Shown piece by piece: positions 28,118-36,421 of a stretch of 55,703 bases of DNA. The position numbers were made by a program, and so were the translations under genes. Each line of letters begins with the position of its first letter. The first letter of the stretch is position 1. Origin of the DNA: an uncultured Clostridia bacterium (GTDB taxonomy: Bacteria; Bacillota; Clostridia; TANB77; CAG-508); assembly GCA_949118805.1 (NCBI GenBank), contig CASAUJ010000005.1:1-55703 (forward strand), in the 5' to 3' direction. A model generated the notes under the pieces. It had not been told where the DNA came from. It did not search any database and saw nothing but the letters and a program-made list of their open reading frames with translations.

Positions 28118-28182
28118 AAATGTATAATAAATCATCTTAAGGACAAAAATAGTAAAAAGAAATTTTAAATTAAGGTGATGTT

Positions 28183-28878
28183 ATGTTGAAAAATAAAAAA
28201 AGAATGCTAATAGGATGTTTTATTTTAGGATTGGTATCAGTTATTGCTGTCATTAGTTTTTCTAAGATAACGAAAAATAATGCAGTAGAAGTATTGTCAA
28301 AATATGGTTCAAGAGGAAGTGAAGTGACGCAAATACAGACAAAACTAAAAAGATGGGGATATTACAAAGGAAATGTAGATGGGATTTATGGAACACAGAC
28401 TTTAAATGCTGTTAAGTATTTTCAAAGAAAAAATGGATTAAAAGTGGATGGGATAGCTGGTCCTGCCACCTTAAAAGCGATGGGGATTTTCAACTCAAGT
28501 TCTTCTAGTTCCTCAAGTACAAGTAATTCAAGCAATGTAAATTTGTTGGCAAGGTTGATCTATGGAGAAGCAAGAGGAGAACCTTATACAGGGCAGGTAG
28601 CAGTAGGTGCTGTGGTTATGAACCGAGTGAGAAGTAGTTCTTTTCCCAACAGTATATCAGGAGTAATTTATCAATCAGGAGCTTTTGATGCTGTAAGAGA
28701 TGGACAAATAAACTTATCCCCAGATTCTAATGCAAAAAAAGCAGCTCAGGATGCGATCAATGGTTGGGATCCTAGTTATGGTGCCATTTATTACTTTAAT
28801 CCATCCACAGCAACCAATAAGTGGATCTGGTCAAGACCAATGACAATTACGATTGGTAGACATCGATTTTGTAAATAA
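28183..28878 (+). CDS. sleB: Spore cortex-lytic enzyme SleB
   Basis: Germination hydrolase that cuts spore cortex peptidoglycan at muramic-lactam. The domains are an N-terminal signal/anchor helix (residues about 7-25), a peptidoglycan-binding domain (GSRGSEVTQIQTKLKRWGYY, then DGIYGTQTLNAVKYFQR), a short Ser-rich linker, and the hydrolase domain (LARLIYGEARGEPYTGQ with the catalytic glutamate, AVGAVVMNRVRSSSFPNSI). The 231 residues are slightly shorter than in bacilli. No ypeB follows, although it commonly does in bacilli. Confidence 0.94.
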   Translation: MLKNKKRMLIGCFILGLVSVIAVISFSKITKNNAVEVLSKYGSRGSEVTQIQTKLKRWGYYKGNVDGIYGTQTLNAVKYFQRKNGLKVDGIAGPATLKAMGIFNSSSSSSSSTSNSSNVNLLARLIYGEARGEPYTGQVAVGAVVMNRVRSSSFPNSISGVIYQSGAFDAVRDGQINLSPDSNAKKAAQDAINGWDPSYGAIYYFNPSTATNKWIWSRPMTITIGRHRFCK

Positions 28879-28905
28879 AAGAAGCGGAAAAACCAGTTGT
28901 ATCCC

Positions 28906-28934
28906 TTGACAAACCACTATCAAATTGATAAGAT
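28906..28934 (+). promoter_or_regulatory. Promoter of the yqeG-peptidase cluster
   Basis: TTGACA, a 17-nt spacer and TAAGAT, 30 bp before the yqeG start. Confidence 0.8.
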
Positions 28935-28963
28935 ATAATGGAATTTTATAAGTGGAGGAAAAG

Positions 28964-29468
28964 ATGAAGTTATATCCTAAAGGATACTTTGAAAAAGTAG
29001 AGCAAATTACCATTGAATATTTACAGAAAAATAAAATAAAAGCTTTAATTTTAGATGTGGATAATACTTTAATTGATTATCGTAGAAATTTATCAGAAAG
29101 TATTATCCATTGGGCAAAAAATCTAAAAGGTCAAGGGATAAAATTATATATATTATCGAATACAAGTCATCAAGAAAAAGTAGAAGAAGTGGCTAAGAAA
29201 TTAGGAATTGGGTATCAAAACTTTGCGAAAAAACCATTTAAAAAAGGATTTTTAAGGGTACAACAAATTTTAAAAGAAAAACCAGAAAATATAGGCGTTA
29301 TACGGAGATCAAATATTTACAGATATTATAGGTGGGAATCGATGCCAAATGTTTACCATATTAGTAGAACCAATTGATGAAAAAGATTTTTGGTATACGG
29401 CATGGAAAAGACCAATTGAGAATAAAATAAAAAAGAACTATAAAAAACACAAAATGAAGGAGAAATAA
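28964..29468 (+). CDS. yqeG: YqeG-family HAD phosphatase, read with a +1 shift at CGGA
   Basis: HAD-superfamily IIIA hydrolase. The nucleophile motif is LILDVDNTLIDY (about residues 30-41), motif II is LYILSNTSH, and the third is KKPFKKGF. The zero frame stops at 29377 after KPENIGVI plus an unrelated Arg-Tyr-rich tail. Skipping the C at 29303 gives GDQIFTDIIGGNR, the conserved acidic motif IV with its glycine, then LVEPIDEKDFWYTAWKRP. Read through, the protein is 167 residues, a normal length. ATG 28964 follows GTGGAGG. The stop is 1 bp before the prepilin peptidase start. Confidence 0.92.
29303..29306 (+). other. CGGA recoding site in yqeG (codon 114)
   Basis: The context is gtt-ata-CGGA-gat-caa. 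The glycine restored is the one before the conserved Asp of HAD motif IV. Confidence 0.92.
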
Positions 29469-29469
29469 A

Positions 29470-30222
29470 ATGTATATCAATGACGTGCATATTGTCTATT
29501 ATGTAGCAGTAGCCATTCTAGGACTAATGATAGGGCAATTGGTAGACTGGGCGAATAAAAGATTACCAGAGTATAAAAAGGTTTTTTCAAAAGATCTTAT
29601 CAGAGAATATAAAATAGATTTTAAACCAAATTATAAATTAATGTTATTAACATCTGTTATCTATGTGACTCTAATTTATACCTTTGGAATCAAAGAAACG
29701 ATAATTGCTAATTTAGATTTAATGAAATATTTATTATTAACACCCATGTTATTATCTGTATTTGTGATTGATTATCGATTACAGATTATACCTAATCGAT
29801 TAAATTTAACAATATTTGAAATAGGATTCATTTTTGCATTTTTATATGGATTATCAAATGTAGCCATTACAATTAATATGTTATTAGGTATGTTGGCAGG
29901 AGGAGGAATTTTTTTATTAATCACTTTATTGGGAGGGCTTTTCTATGGAAAAGAAGCCATGGGATTTGGTGATGTTAAATTAATGGGAGCATTAGGACTT
30001 TATTTTGGACTATCGAATATTGTTATTATTACTTTAGTTTCTTTCTTGATTGGAGCCATACTTAGTATTATTTTACTTCTTATAAGGATAAAAAAATCAG
30101 ATGAGTACATACCTTTTGGACCATTTATCGTGATAGCGACATTTATCAGTATGTATATACCATTTGAACAAATAAAAGCAGTGCTTATGCAAATTTTCAC
30201 ATTAGGTATGTATCATAGATAA
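29470..30222 (+). CDS. Prepilin peptidase (A24 family)
   Basis: Membrane aspartyl protease that removes the leader of type IV prepilin-like proteins. The 250 residues contain six to eight hydrophobic segments and the two catalytic aspartates in their usual contexts: FVIDYRLQIIPNRLN (about residue 98) and GFGDVKLMGALGLYFG (about residue 167). The N-terminal part is short, and the Cys4 zinc-binding methyltransferase loop of PilD is not seen. Likely substrates are the four ITL-type prepilin-like proteins in this window. No pilus ATPase or PilC-like gene is present here. Confidence 0.88.
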   Translation: MYINDVHIVYYVAVAILGLMIGQLVDWANKRLPEYKKVFSKDLIREYKIDFKPNYKLMLLTSVIYVTLIYTFGIKETIIANLDLMKYLLLTPMLLSVFVIDYRLQIIPNRLNLTIFEIGFIFAFLYGLSNVAITINMLLGMLAGGGIFLLITLLGGLFYGKEAMGFGDVKLMGALGLYFGLSNIVIITLVSFLIGAILSIILLLIRIKKSDEYIPFGPFIVIATFISMYIPFEQIKAVLMQIFTLGMYHR

Positions 30223-30235
30223 ATGGAGGAATAAA

Positions 30236-31296
30236 ATGAACGAAAAATTACAATGGTTAAGAAATAAAATGGCAAGTTTAGATTTGCAAGGTTTTATTAT
30301 TACGAATCCAATAAATATACGTTATTTAACAAAGATTGAAGCAGAAGGAATTTTATTGTTAACCAGAAAAGAAAATATCTATATTACAGATGCACGTTAT
30401 ATTGAACAAGTCCATACAACTTTGACATTATTTGATGAAATTATTGTATATGATGTTCGTGATGTTTCCAAAGATGATTATGAAAATTTTTTCTTATTCT
30501 GTGAAAATGTAGGGTTTGAAGAAGATAATATTTCTTATGCAAAATATAAAGAATATATTAGAAAATATAAAATTCATAATTTTGTGGAAACAGAAGGTAT
30601 GATAGAAAAACAAAGAATGATAAAAGATCAAGAAGAAATTAGGAGTTTAGAAAAAGCTTGTGAAATAACCGATCATTGTTTTCACTATATTTTATCTTAT
30701 ATCAAACCTGGAATGACAGAAAGACAAATTGCAGATGAAATCGAAGAATATTATAAACAAAGAACAGATGGATTAGCATTTGAAACAATTGTAGCATCTC
30801 GGAGAAAATACATCCAAACCACATGCTGTACCAACAGACAGGAAAATACAGGAAAAAGATATTATTACCATCGATATGGGATGTAAAGTGAATGGCTATT
30901 GTTCAGATATGACAAGAACCTTTTTTGTAGGAGAAGTACCAGAAGAGGTAAAATCGATATATGATCTAGTTTTGAAAAATCAAAGGCAAACAGCAGAACA
31001 ATATAAAGATCGGAGCCAATACGAGAATGCTTACAAAAATGGTAGAAAACGATTTTAAACTTTATGGCTATGATTTAACCCATAGTTTAGGGCATGGAGT
31101 AGGGATGGAGATCCATGAAGCACCCTATATCAATTATAGTTCTGATACACAATTGCGAGAAAATATGGTAGTTACCAATGAACCAGGAATTTATGTACCA
31201 GGAAAATTTGGAGTAAGAATTGAAGATACCATCCAAATTACAAAATTTGGTTGTATAAATTTAACAAAATCTGGGAAAGATTATATTATCATTTAA
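30236..31296 (+). CDS. Xaa-Pro aminopeptidase, read with two +1 shifts at CGGA
   Basis: M24-family metallopeptidase releasing N-terminal residues before proline. An N-terminal creatinase domain (about residues 1-125) is followed by the pita-bread domain. Metal ligands are visible only across the shifts: IDMG, SDMTRTFF, LGHGVGMEIHE, TNEPGIY and GVRIEDT. The first shift (30800) changes FETIVAS-CGG to FETIVASGENTSKPHAVPTD, restoring the conserved ASG and the H of SKPHAVP. The second (31011) joins EQYKD to GANTRMLTKMVENDF. With both, the protein is 352 residues, the usual size. Neither frame alone gives more than a fragment. It precedes efp, a common clostridial arrangement. Confidence 0.92.
30800..30803 (+). 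other. CGGA recoding site 1 in the Xaa-Pro peptidase (codon 189)
   Basis: The context is gca-tct-CGGA-gaa-aat. It restores the conserved Ala-Ser-Gly of M24 peptidases. Confidence 0.92.
31011..31014 (+). other. CGGA recoding site 2 in the Xaa-Pro peptidase (codon 259)
   Basis: The context is aaa-gat-CGGA-gcc-aat. It is in frame only if the first shift has already happened, so both shifts act in one ribosome pass. Confidence 0.9.
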
Positions 31297-31329
31297 AATA
31301 AAGAGAGGAAACTAGATTTAGGATAATAC

Positions 31330-31358
31330 TTGATTTTTCTGGGAATATGTAGTAAAAT
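31330..31358 (+). promoter_or_regulatory. Promoter of efp
   Basis: TTGATT, a 17-nt spacer and TAAAAT. Confidence 0.6.
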
Positions 31359-31414
31359 AGAAAAGATAAATAAAAAAGAGATAAAATAAATGAAATTTGA
31401 AAGGAGAAATCATT

Positions 31415-31981
31415 ATGGCATCAGTATATTCAGCAGGAGATTTTAGAAATGGAACTACATTTGAAATGGAAGGGAATGTTTATAGAATTGTAGAATTCCA
31501 ACATGTAAAACCAGGAAAGGGATCTGCTTTTGTTCGTACAAAATTAAAAAATGTTATAACAGGAGCAACTTTAGAAAAAACATTTAATCCATCTGACAAA
31601 TTTCCAGCAGCAGAAATTGAAAAAAAGACAATGCAATATTTATACAATGATGGAGGGTTATATTATTTTATGGATAATGAAACTTATGATCAAACTCCAT
31701 TAAATGAAGAACAATTGGGGGATTGTTTAAAATATTTAAAAGAAAATATGGAAGTAACCATTCTTTCTTTTAAAGGAAATACTTTTGCAGTAGAACCTCC
31801 AACATTTGTAGAACTAGAAGTTACATACACAGAACCAGGATTTAGTGGAAATACAACAACTACCTCAGGAAAACCAGCCAAACTAGAAACTGGTTTAGAA
31901 ATCCAAGTTCCATTATTTGTTAACATTGGTGATGTTTTAAAAATTGATACTAGAACATGCGAATACATGGAAAGAATTTAA
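31415..31981 (+). CDS. efp: Elongation factor P
   Basis: Helps ribosomes form peptide bonds at proline runs. The 188 residues have the three-barrel pattern: the modified loop HVKPGKGSAFVRTKLKN (about residues 28-44, lysine between glycines), the central domain, and the C-terminal VEVTYTEPGFSGNTTTTSGKPA and NIGDVLKIDTRT signature. ATG 31415 follows AAAGGAG; the frame is open further upstream but unlikely to be used. The next gene begins 17 bp after the stop. Confidence 0.97.
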   Translation: MASVYSAGDFRNGTTFEMEGNVYRIVEFQHVKPGKGSAFVRTKLKNVITGATLEKTFNPSDKFPAAEIEKKTMQYLYNDGGLYYFMDNETYDQTPLNEEQLGDCLKYLKENMEVTILSFKGNTFAVEPPTFVELEVTYTEPGFSGNTTTTSGKPAKLETGLEIQVPLFVNIGDVLKIDTRTCEYMERI

Positions 31982-31997
31982 GAAAGGTGAATACAAA

Positions 31998-32474
31998 ATG
32001 AGAAAATTAAAAAACGAATATAAAAGTTTTTTAGATGACGTAGAAAAAAATATAAAAAATGAAGAAGATTTAACTTATGTTAAAGAAAGGTTTGCTACTT
32101 TCTTAGACGTTGTACTAGAAGAAGTAGATGCAATTATAGATTACAAGCAAGAAGAAATGGAGCAATTAGAAAATACACAAAGTGAATTAAGCCAAAAAAT
32201 TGGAAAAATGCAAGAAGTAATTGATCATATTGAAAAAGATATTTATGCAGAAGAAGGATTTGACTTTGAAATCGTTTGCCCATACTGCAACTATGAATTT
32301 GTGATAGATGTAGATGAAAACAAAACAGAAGTAGAATGTCCAGAATGTCAAAATGTAATTGAATTAGACTGGACAGGAGATGTTGACGGAGAAGACAATG
32401 ACTTAGGAGAATGTATGGGAAACTGCCATGGCTGTCATGGTTGTGAAGAAGAAGAAAATGAAGATGATATGTAA
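31998..32474 (+). CDS. Coiled-coil/zinc-ribbon protein (CD1247-like)
   Basis: A 158-residue acidic protein. Residues about 1-85 form a helical coiled coil. A zinc ribbon follows with two CxxC knuckles (CPYCNYEF and CPECQNVIELDW). The end is a Cys/His cluster (CMGNCHGCHGC) and a Glu/Asp tail. Proteins of this kind (CD1247 family) are found next to efp in clostridia, and the same placement is seen here. The ATG at 31998 follows AAAGGTG. Function is unknown; metal binding is inferred from the cysteines. Confidence 0.75.
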   Translation: MRKLKNEYKSFLDDVEKNIKNEEDLTYVKERFATFLDVVLEEVDAIIDYKQEEMEQLENTQSELSQKIGKMQEVIDHIEKDIYAEEGFDFEIVCPYCNYEFVIDVDENKTEVECPECQNVIELDWTGDVDGEDNDLGECMGNCHGCHGCEEEENEDDM

Positions 32475-32508
32475 TGTGCAACGGGGACGTTTCCCTTTGC
32501 ACATTTTT
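32475..32508. repeat. GGGGACGTTTCC-type hairpin repeat acting as terminator
   Basis: TGTGCAACGGGGACGTTTCC, continuing to TTTGCACA (32475-32503), folds into one hairpin and is followed by T-rich sequence directly after the stop of the zinc-ribbon gene. Confidence 0.75.
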
Positions 32509-32545
32509 ATATAGTAGACTTTTTTAGAAAATAAATAGAGGAAGG

Positions 32546-33139
32546 TTAAAAGAAATCAATTGGATTTTTATATTTTTCATCGATTCGAATTCCTAAGTGA
32601 AGATGAGGACCAGTAGTTGCACCATTCGTAGGTTTTCCTTCTATATCAAAGTAAGGATTTCCTTTTACACCATAAACATTTTTTGGACCTACTTGTCCAA
32701 TTACTTGTCCTTGCTGAATTTTATCACCAACTTTTACAATCCAGTTAGGATCACAGTGACAATAGGTTATTTTATAATTATCAAAAGAAAGTGTTAGGGT
32801 ATAACCACCAGCACCTAAAAAATCTCGAAAGGTTATTTCTCCATCATGTATAGCAATAAATTTACTACTTTGAGGAGCAGGGATGTCAATTCCATAATGA
32901 AAAGAAGAAGCTCCAACAGTAGGAGAGTTTCGATTACCAAATGGAGAACTTATTTTAGTATAACCAGGAATTGGCCACACAAAACCATGAGGGTTAAAAT
33001 CTAAAATTTCAGAAAAATTAGAATCAGGATAAGATAAATTACCAGAATGAAAAATAGGAATAAAAAAGAGAATTATAAAAAAAGTCAAAAATATAATTGA
33101 CCCATAAAAAAATTTAAAATATTGAAAAATGGAAATCAC
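32546..33139 (-). CDS. M23-family metallopeptidase (LytM domain)
   Basis: Exported or anchored peptidoglycan endopeptidase. A hydrophobic segment (about residues 12-29) is followed by the M23 domain. WPIPGYTKISSPFGNR opens it; HYGIDIPAP carries the H-x3-D zinc ligands, and PHLHLGIRID the H-x-H ligand pair. It is 197 residues, with no extra domain. The start is uncertain: GTG 33139 overlaps an AGGTGA that could itself be a ribosome binding site. It reads away from tRNA-Trp and could be transcribed with it. A role in sporulation (SpoIIQ-like) or ordinary wall turnover cannot be decided. Confidence 0.87.
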   Translation of the reverse strand: MISIFQYFKFFYGSIIFLTFFIILFFIPIFHSGNLSYPDSNFSEILDFNPHGFVWPIPGYTKISSPFGNRNSPTVGASSFHYGIDIPAPQSSKFIAIHDGEITFRDFLGAGGYTLTLSFDNYKITYCHCDPNWIVKVGDKIQQGQVIGQVGPKNVYGVKGNPYFDIEGKPTNGATTGPHLHLGIRIDEKYKNPIDFF

Positions 33140-33170
33140 CTCGAAAAAAATTTTTTGAATAAAATAAAAA

Positions 33171-33245
33171 TGGCAGGGGTAGAAGGATTCGAACCCTCAC
33201 AGGCGGTTTTGGAGACCGATGTGCTACCATTAACACTATACCCCT
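33171..33245 (-). tRNA. tRNA-Trp (anticodon CCA)
   Basis: A full cloverleaf of 75 nt with encoded CCA: acceptor AGGGGTA/TACCCCT, D arm GTGT/GCAC, anticodon loop CTCCAAA (anticodon CCA), T arm with GGTTCGAATCC, and discriminator G. The anticodon stem TCGGT/ACCGC has an apparent mismatch at its first pair. It reads only UGG, so it does not explain the odd behaviour of CGG. Confidence 0.95.
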
Positions 33246-33264
33246 AAATGAAACTACAATTATT

Positions 33265-33293
33265 ATCTTAGCATAAAAAATGAATTTTAGCAA
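33265..33293 (-). promoter_or_regulatory. Promoter of tRNA-Trp
   Basis: On the minus strand: TTGCTA, a 17-nt spacer and TAAGAT, 20 bp before the tRNA. Confidence 0.6.
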
Positions 33294-33310
33294 TATTTTT
33301 TGAAAATTTC

Positions 33311-33339
33311 TTGACTTTTTTTTTAGTCAATAATATAAT
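33311..33339 (+). promoter_or_regulatory. Promoter of the glyS T-box operon
   Basis: TTGACT, a 17-nt spacer and TATAAT. Confidence 0.85.
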
Positions 33340-33349
33340 ATATGAAACT

Positions 33350-33557
33350 AAATAATTACGGTGAAGAAGAAAAAGTATGAGACATTCATTTTGAGAGAGT
33401 TGGTGATGGTGAGATGCCAATAATGAATTCATATGGGGAGCTTTGGAGTAAAAAAAAATTAAGGTGCTTAAAATTTTAAATTTTAAGAAATAGGGTGGAA
33501 ACGCGGAGATAACTTTCGTCCCTAGCTAGGCTAGGTTTCGAGAGTTTTTTTGTTGGA
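33350..33557 (+). promoter_or_regulatory. T-box leader of glyS
   Basis: Long structured leader ending in the T-box core AGGGTGGAAACGCGGAGA (33492-33509) and a terminator hairpin with a T-run (about 33510-33552). Stem I features include GAGAGAGTTGG and GGTGAGA. Before the conserved CTTTGGAGT the specifier best aligns as GGA (33437-33439), with GGG one base upstream as an alternative. T-boxes let uncharged cognate tRNA, here tRNA-Gly, block termination. The specifier assignment is by eye. Confidence 0.88.
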
Positions 33558-33611
33558 AATTTTCACAGCAATCCTTTACCTAGTTACCAATTGAGAAGAG
33601 GAGGAATTTTT

Positions 33612-34994
33612 ATGGTAAAATCAATGGAAACATTAGTAGCCCTTTGCAAAAACAGAGGATACGTATATCCAGGATCTGAAATTTATGGAGGATTAGCCAA
33701 TACTTGGGATTATGGACCTTTGGGGGTAGAATTAAAAAATAATGTAAAAGAAGCTTGGAGAAAGAAATTTATTCAAGAGAATAAGTTTAATGTAGGGTTG
33801 GATGCGGCAATTTTAATGAATCCAACTACTTGGGTTGCATCTGGACATGTGGGAGGATTTTCCGATCCACTAATTGATTGTAAAGAATGTAAAACAAGAC
33901 ATAGAGCAGATAAATTAATTGAGGAATGGATGTATGAAAATCATTGTGAAGAAATTGTAGATGGTTGGGCAGATGAAAAAATGATAGCTTATATGGATGA
34001 ACATGGAATCAATTGCCCAAATTGTGGAAAACATAATTTTACAGATATTAGAAAATTCAATTTAATGTTTAAAACTTTTCAAGGAGTGACAGAAGATGCA
34101 AAAGCAGAAATTTATTTGAGACCAGAAACAGCACAGGGAATCTTTGTTAATTTTAAAAATGTAATGAGAACAACTAGAAAGAAATTACCTATGGGAATTG
34201 CACAAGTTGGGAAAGCATTTAGAAATGAAATTACACCAGGGAACTTTACGTTTAGAACCAGAGAATTTGAACAAATGGAACTTGAATTTTTCTGTAAGCC
34301 GGGAACGGATATGGAATGGCAAGAATATTGGAAGAATTTCTGTAAACAGTGGTTATTAAATTTAGGAATGACAGAAGAAAATATTAGATTAAGAGATCAT
34401 AGTCCAGAAGAATTATCTCATTATAGTAATGGAACCACAGATATTGAATATGCGTTTCCATTTGGTTGGGGAGAATTATGGGGAATTGCAGATCGAACCG
34501 ATTTTGATTTAAAAAGTCATGCAAAAGTATCAAAAGAGGACTTTTATTATACAGATCCAGAAACGGGGGAAAAATATGTTCCTTATTGTATTGAACCATC
34601 CGTAGGAGCAGATCGTGTAACATTAGCCTTCTTATGTGATAGTTATGAAGAAGAAGAAATAGCAGAAGGGGATACTAGAATTGTCCTACATTTACATCCT
34701 GCGATAGCTCCTTATAAAGTAGCTGTATTACCACTTTCCAAGAAATTATCTGGAAAAGCAGAAGAAGTATACGAAAAACTTTCCAAGAAATTTATGTGTG
34801 ATTATGATGAGGCAGGAAGTATTGGAAAGCGTTATAGAAGAGAAGATGAAATTGGAACTCCTTATTGTGTAACAGTAGATTTTGATACATTAGAAGATGA
34901 AACCGTAACAGTAAGAGATCGTGATACCATGGAACAAATTCGATTAAAAATTGATGAAGTAGCAAATTGGGTAGAAGAAAAATTAGAGTTTTAA
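33612..34994 (+). CDS. glyS: Glycyl-tRNA synthetase, dimeric class II type
   Basis: Charges tRNA-Gly. The class II motifs are present: GGLANTWDYGPLGVELKNN at the N-terminus, motif 2 GKAFRNEITPGNFTFRTREF, and motif 3 GVGADR-like SVGADRVTLAFL. The C-terminal anticodon-binding domain begins AIAPYKVAVLPLSKK. The insert has CxxC pairs (CKECKTRH and CPNCGKHN), possibly a zinc site. It is the single-chain (alpha2) enzyme of 460 residues, not GlyQS. ATG 33612 follows AGAGGAGG; an upstream TTG at 33591 is not needed. It is controlled by the T-box before it. Confidence 0.97.
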   Translation: MVKSMETLVALCKNRGYVYPGSEIYGGLANTWDYGPLGVELKNNVKEAWRKKFIQENKFNVGLDAAILMNPTTWVASGHVGGFSDPLIDCKECKTRHRADKLIEEWMYENHCEEIVDGWADEKMIAYMDEHGINCPNCGKHNFTDIRKFNLMFKTFQGVTEDAKAEIYLRPETAQGIFVNFKNVMRTTRKKLPMGIAQVGKAFRNEITPGNFTFRTREFEQMELEFFCKPGTDMEWQEYWKNFCKQWLLNLGMTEENIRLRDHSPEELSHYSNGTTDIEYAFPFGWGELWGIADRTDFDLKSHAKVSKEDFYYTDPETGEKYVPYCIEPSVGADRVTLAFLCDSYEEEEIAEGDTRIVLHLHPAIAPYKVAVLPLSKKLSGKAEEVYEKLSKKFMCDYDEAGSIGKRYRREDEIGTPYCVTVDFDTLEDETVTVRDRDTMEQIRLKIDEVANWVEEKLEF

Positions 34995-34996
34995 AT

Positions 34997-35045
34997 AAAA
35001 ATAACAATTCCTTAGTATTATTTACTAAGGAATTGTTATTTAAAA
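34997..35045 (+). terminator. Terminator after glyS
   Basis: AAATAACAATTCCTTAGTA and its complement flank TTATT: a 19-bp stem. Confidence 0.85.
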
Positions 35046-35086
35046 AAGTGTTGTGGCAAAGATATAAAAAAGAAAGAGCAAACTTA

Positions 35087-35115
35087 TTGACATAATTTTT
35101 TTACAAAGATAGAAT
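35087..35115 (+). promoter_or_regulatory. Promoter of prepilin-like gene
   Basis: TTGACA, a 17-nt spacer and TAGAAT. Confidence 0.8.
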
Positions 35116-35145
35116 AGAAAAGAAAAAACAAAGAAGGAGAGAAAA

Positions 35146-36009
35146 ATGGAGAAAGCTAAAATGGAAGGAATTACTTTAATTTCTTTAGTCATTACAATAA
35201 TTGTATTATTAATCTTAGTAGGAGTAGCTATTGCAATCTTAACAGGGGAAGGTGGAATTTTGAACAAAGCTAAAACGGCTCAAAGTGAAAACGAAGAAAA
35301 AACAGCAACAGAAATCATCCATTTAAAAATAACGAATGCTCAATTGCAAAGTTATCAAGAAGAAGAGAAAATACCAAATTTACAATATTTAGCAGATCGA
35401 TTATGTGAAGATAATGAAATCCAGTATGTCTATAATGAAAGCAAAAAACAAGCCAATACAGAAAAAGGAAAAATTACGGTATCAGGAACTAGCATTTTTA
35501 CAAAATTAGTACATTATCCTTATGAGTTTGAAATAGATGCTTCTTTACGATTAGCTTCTATTAATGGGATAAAGCTTGCTGAAAAAGATGAAAATAAAGA
35601 AGATCAGATTTTTTTAGACAAAATAAATAAAATGGAAGAGGAAATTAACTTATTAAAGTTAAATACTTTGCAATATGAGGAGAAATTTTTGTGGGAATCT
35701 AGTACTATTAGTAGTGGACCATTTTTAAAAAATTATGAGATAGAGGAAGATGGAATTTATTATGTAGAAGTAATGGCTATGGTGGATAGTGGTAAAAATC
35801 CAGCATTTTTCCAAACACTAATTAATAAAAATGAAGAAATTTTAGTGGGCAATCGCGATAGTACTGATATCACGTATCCAACTACCTCTTGTAATTCTAT
35901 TGTATCTGCTAAAATAGGAGATACGTTATCTGGATATATTTATTCATCTAAAAACGTAGGAGAGGGCGATAAGGGGATCTTTAGAGTAAAAATAGTAAGA
36001 TTGAAATAA
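35146..36009 (+). CDS. Prepilin-like surface protein
   Basis: A 287-residue protein beginning with a short basic leader, Gly, then the prepilin helix ITLISLVITIIVLLILVG. Next comes the ILNKAKTAQSENEEKTATEI stretch shared almost exactly with the gene at 36422, and a domain around YEFEIDASLRLASINGIKLA. A coiled coil (about residues 155-180) leads to a C-terminal beta-rich domain (IEEDGIYYVEVMAMVD). It is probably cleaved by the prepilin peptidase at 29470. ATG 35146 follows AAGGAG. No CGG is in frame; the position matching the recoded glycine in the 36422 paralog is an ordinary GGA. Confidence 0.75.
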   Translation: MEKAKMEGITLISLVITIIVLLILVGVAIAILTGEGGILNKAKTAQSENEEKTATEIIHLKITNAQLQSYQEEEKIPNLQYLADRLCEDNEIQYVYNESKKQANTEKGKITVSGTSIFTKLVHYPYEFEIDASLRLASINGIKLAEKDENKEDQIFLDKINKMEEEINLLKLNTLQYEEKFLWESSTISSGPFLKNYEIEEDGIYYVEVMAMVDSGKNPAFFQTLINKNEEILVGNRDSTDITYPTTSCNSIVSAKIGDTLSGYIYSSKNVGEGDKGIFRVKIVRLK

Positions 36010-36013
36010 AAAT

Positions 36014-36056
36014 AAAGCACTACATTATTTTTTATTCATGTAGTGCTTATTTTTTT
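36014..36056. terminator. Terminator between convergent genes
   Basis: AAGCACTACAT and ATGTAGTGCTT form the stem, followed by ATTTTTTT. Confidence 0.85.
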
Positions 36057-36057
36057 A

Positions 36058-36240
36058 TTAAAGATTTCTTTCATATAAATCTTTAATAAAAACATCTTTT
36101 TCTTCAAAGTTGTCTACAAATCCAACCTTTGCCATTTGTTCCTTATCATTAATTCCTTGTACCCAAACAGGTCTTTCGTCATAATAAATATCAAATTTTT
36201 CATCATTATTTAAGATAGTGTACATTCTTTCTAATTTCAT
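36058..36240 (-). CDS. sspH: Small acid-soluble spore protein, H type
   Basis: A 60-residue protein similar in length and layout to B. subtilis SspH: an N-terminal helix, then a strand region with PVWVQGIND in place of the PIYIQHVNE of SspH, and an acidic C-terminus with a DVFIKDL ending. These minor SASPs sit in the spore core. I chose ATG 36240 because GGAGG lies 9 nt upstream; the frame is open further but without a site. The similarity is by eye and moderate. Confidence 0.7.
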   Translation of the reverse strand: MKLERMYTILNNDEKFDIYYDERPVWVQGINDKEQMAKVGFVDNFEEKDVFIKDLYERNL

Positions 36241-36360
36241 AAGTAAAACCTCCATTTTTATCTTTATTAAAAGTATATCCATAAAAAAAGAAAATATAAC
36301 AAGTTTTAAAAAGAATGAAACAAACCAAAATTAATTATGAAAACTAACAAACACATATTA

Positions 36361-36389
36361 TTGCTATACATTTTTGTTAATGATAAAAT
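36361..36389 (+). promoter_or_regulatory. Promoter of second prepilin-like gene
   Basis: TTGCTA, a 17-nt spacer and TAAAAT. Confidence 0.6.
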
Positions 36390-36421
36390 AAAAAACAAAA
36401 GAAAAGGGAGGAAATAAGAGG

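Noticed and set aside
33171..33245. tRNA-Trp as the decoder of CGG
   Set aside because: The anticodon is CCA with a normal 7-nt loop, so it reads UGG only.
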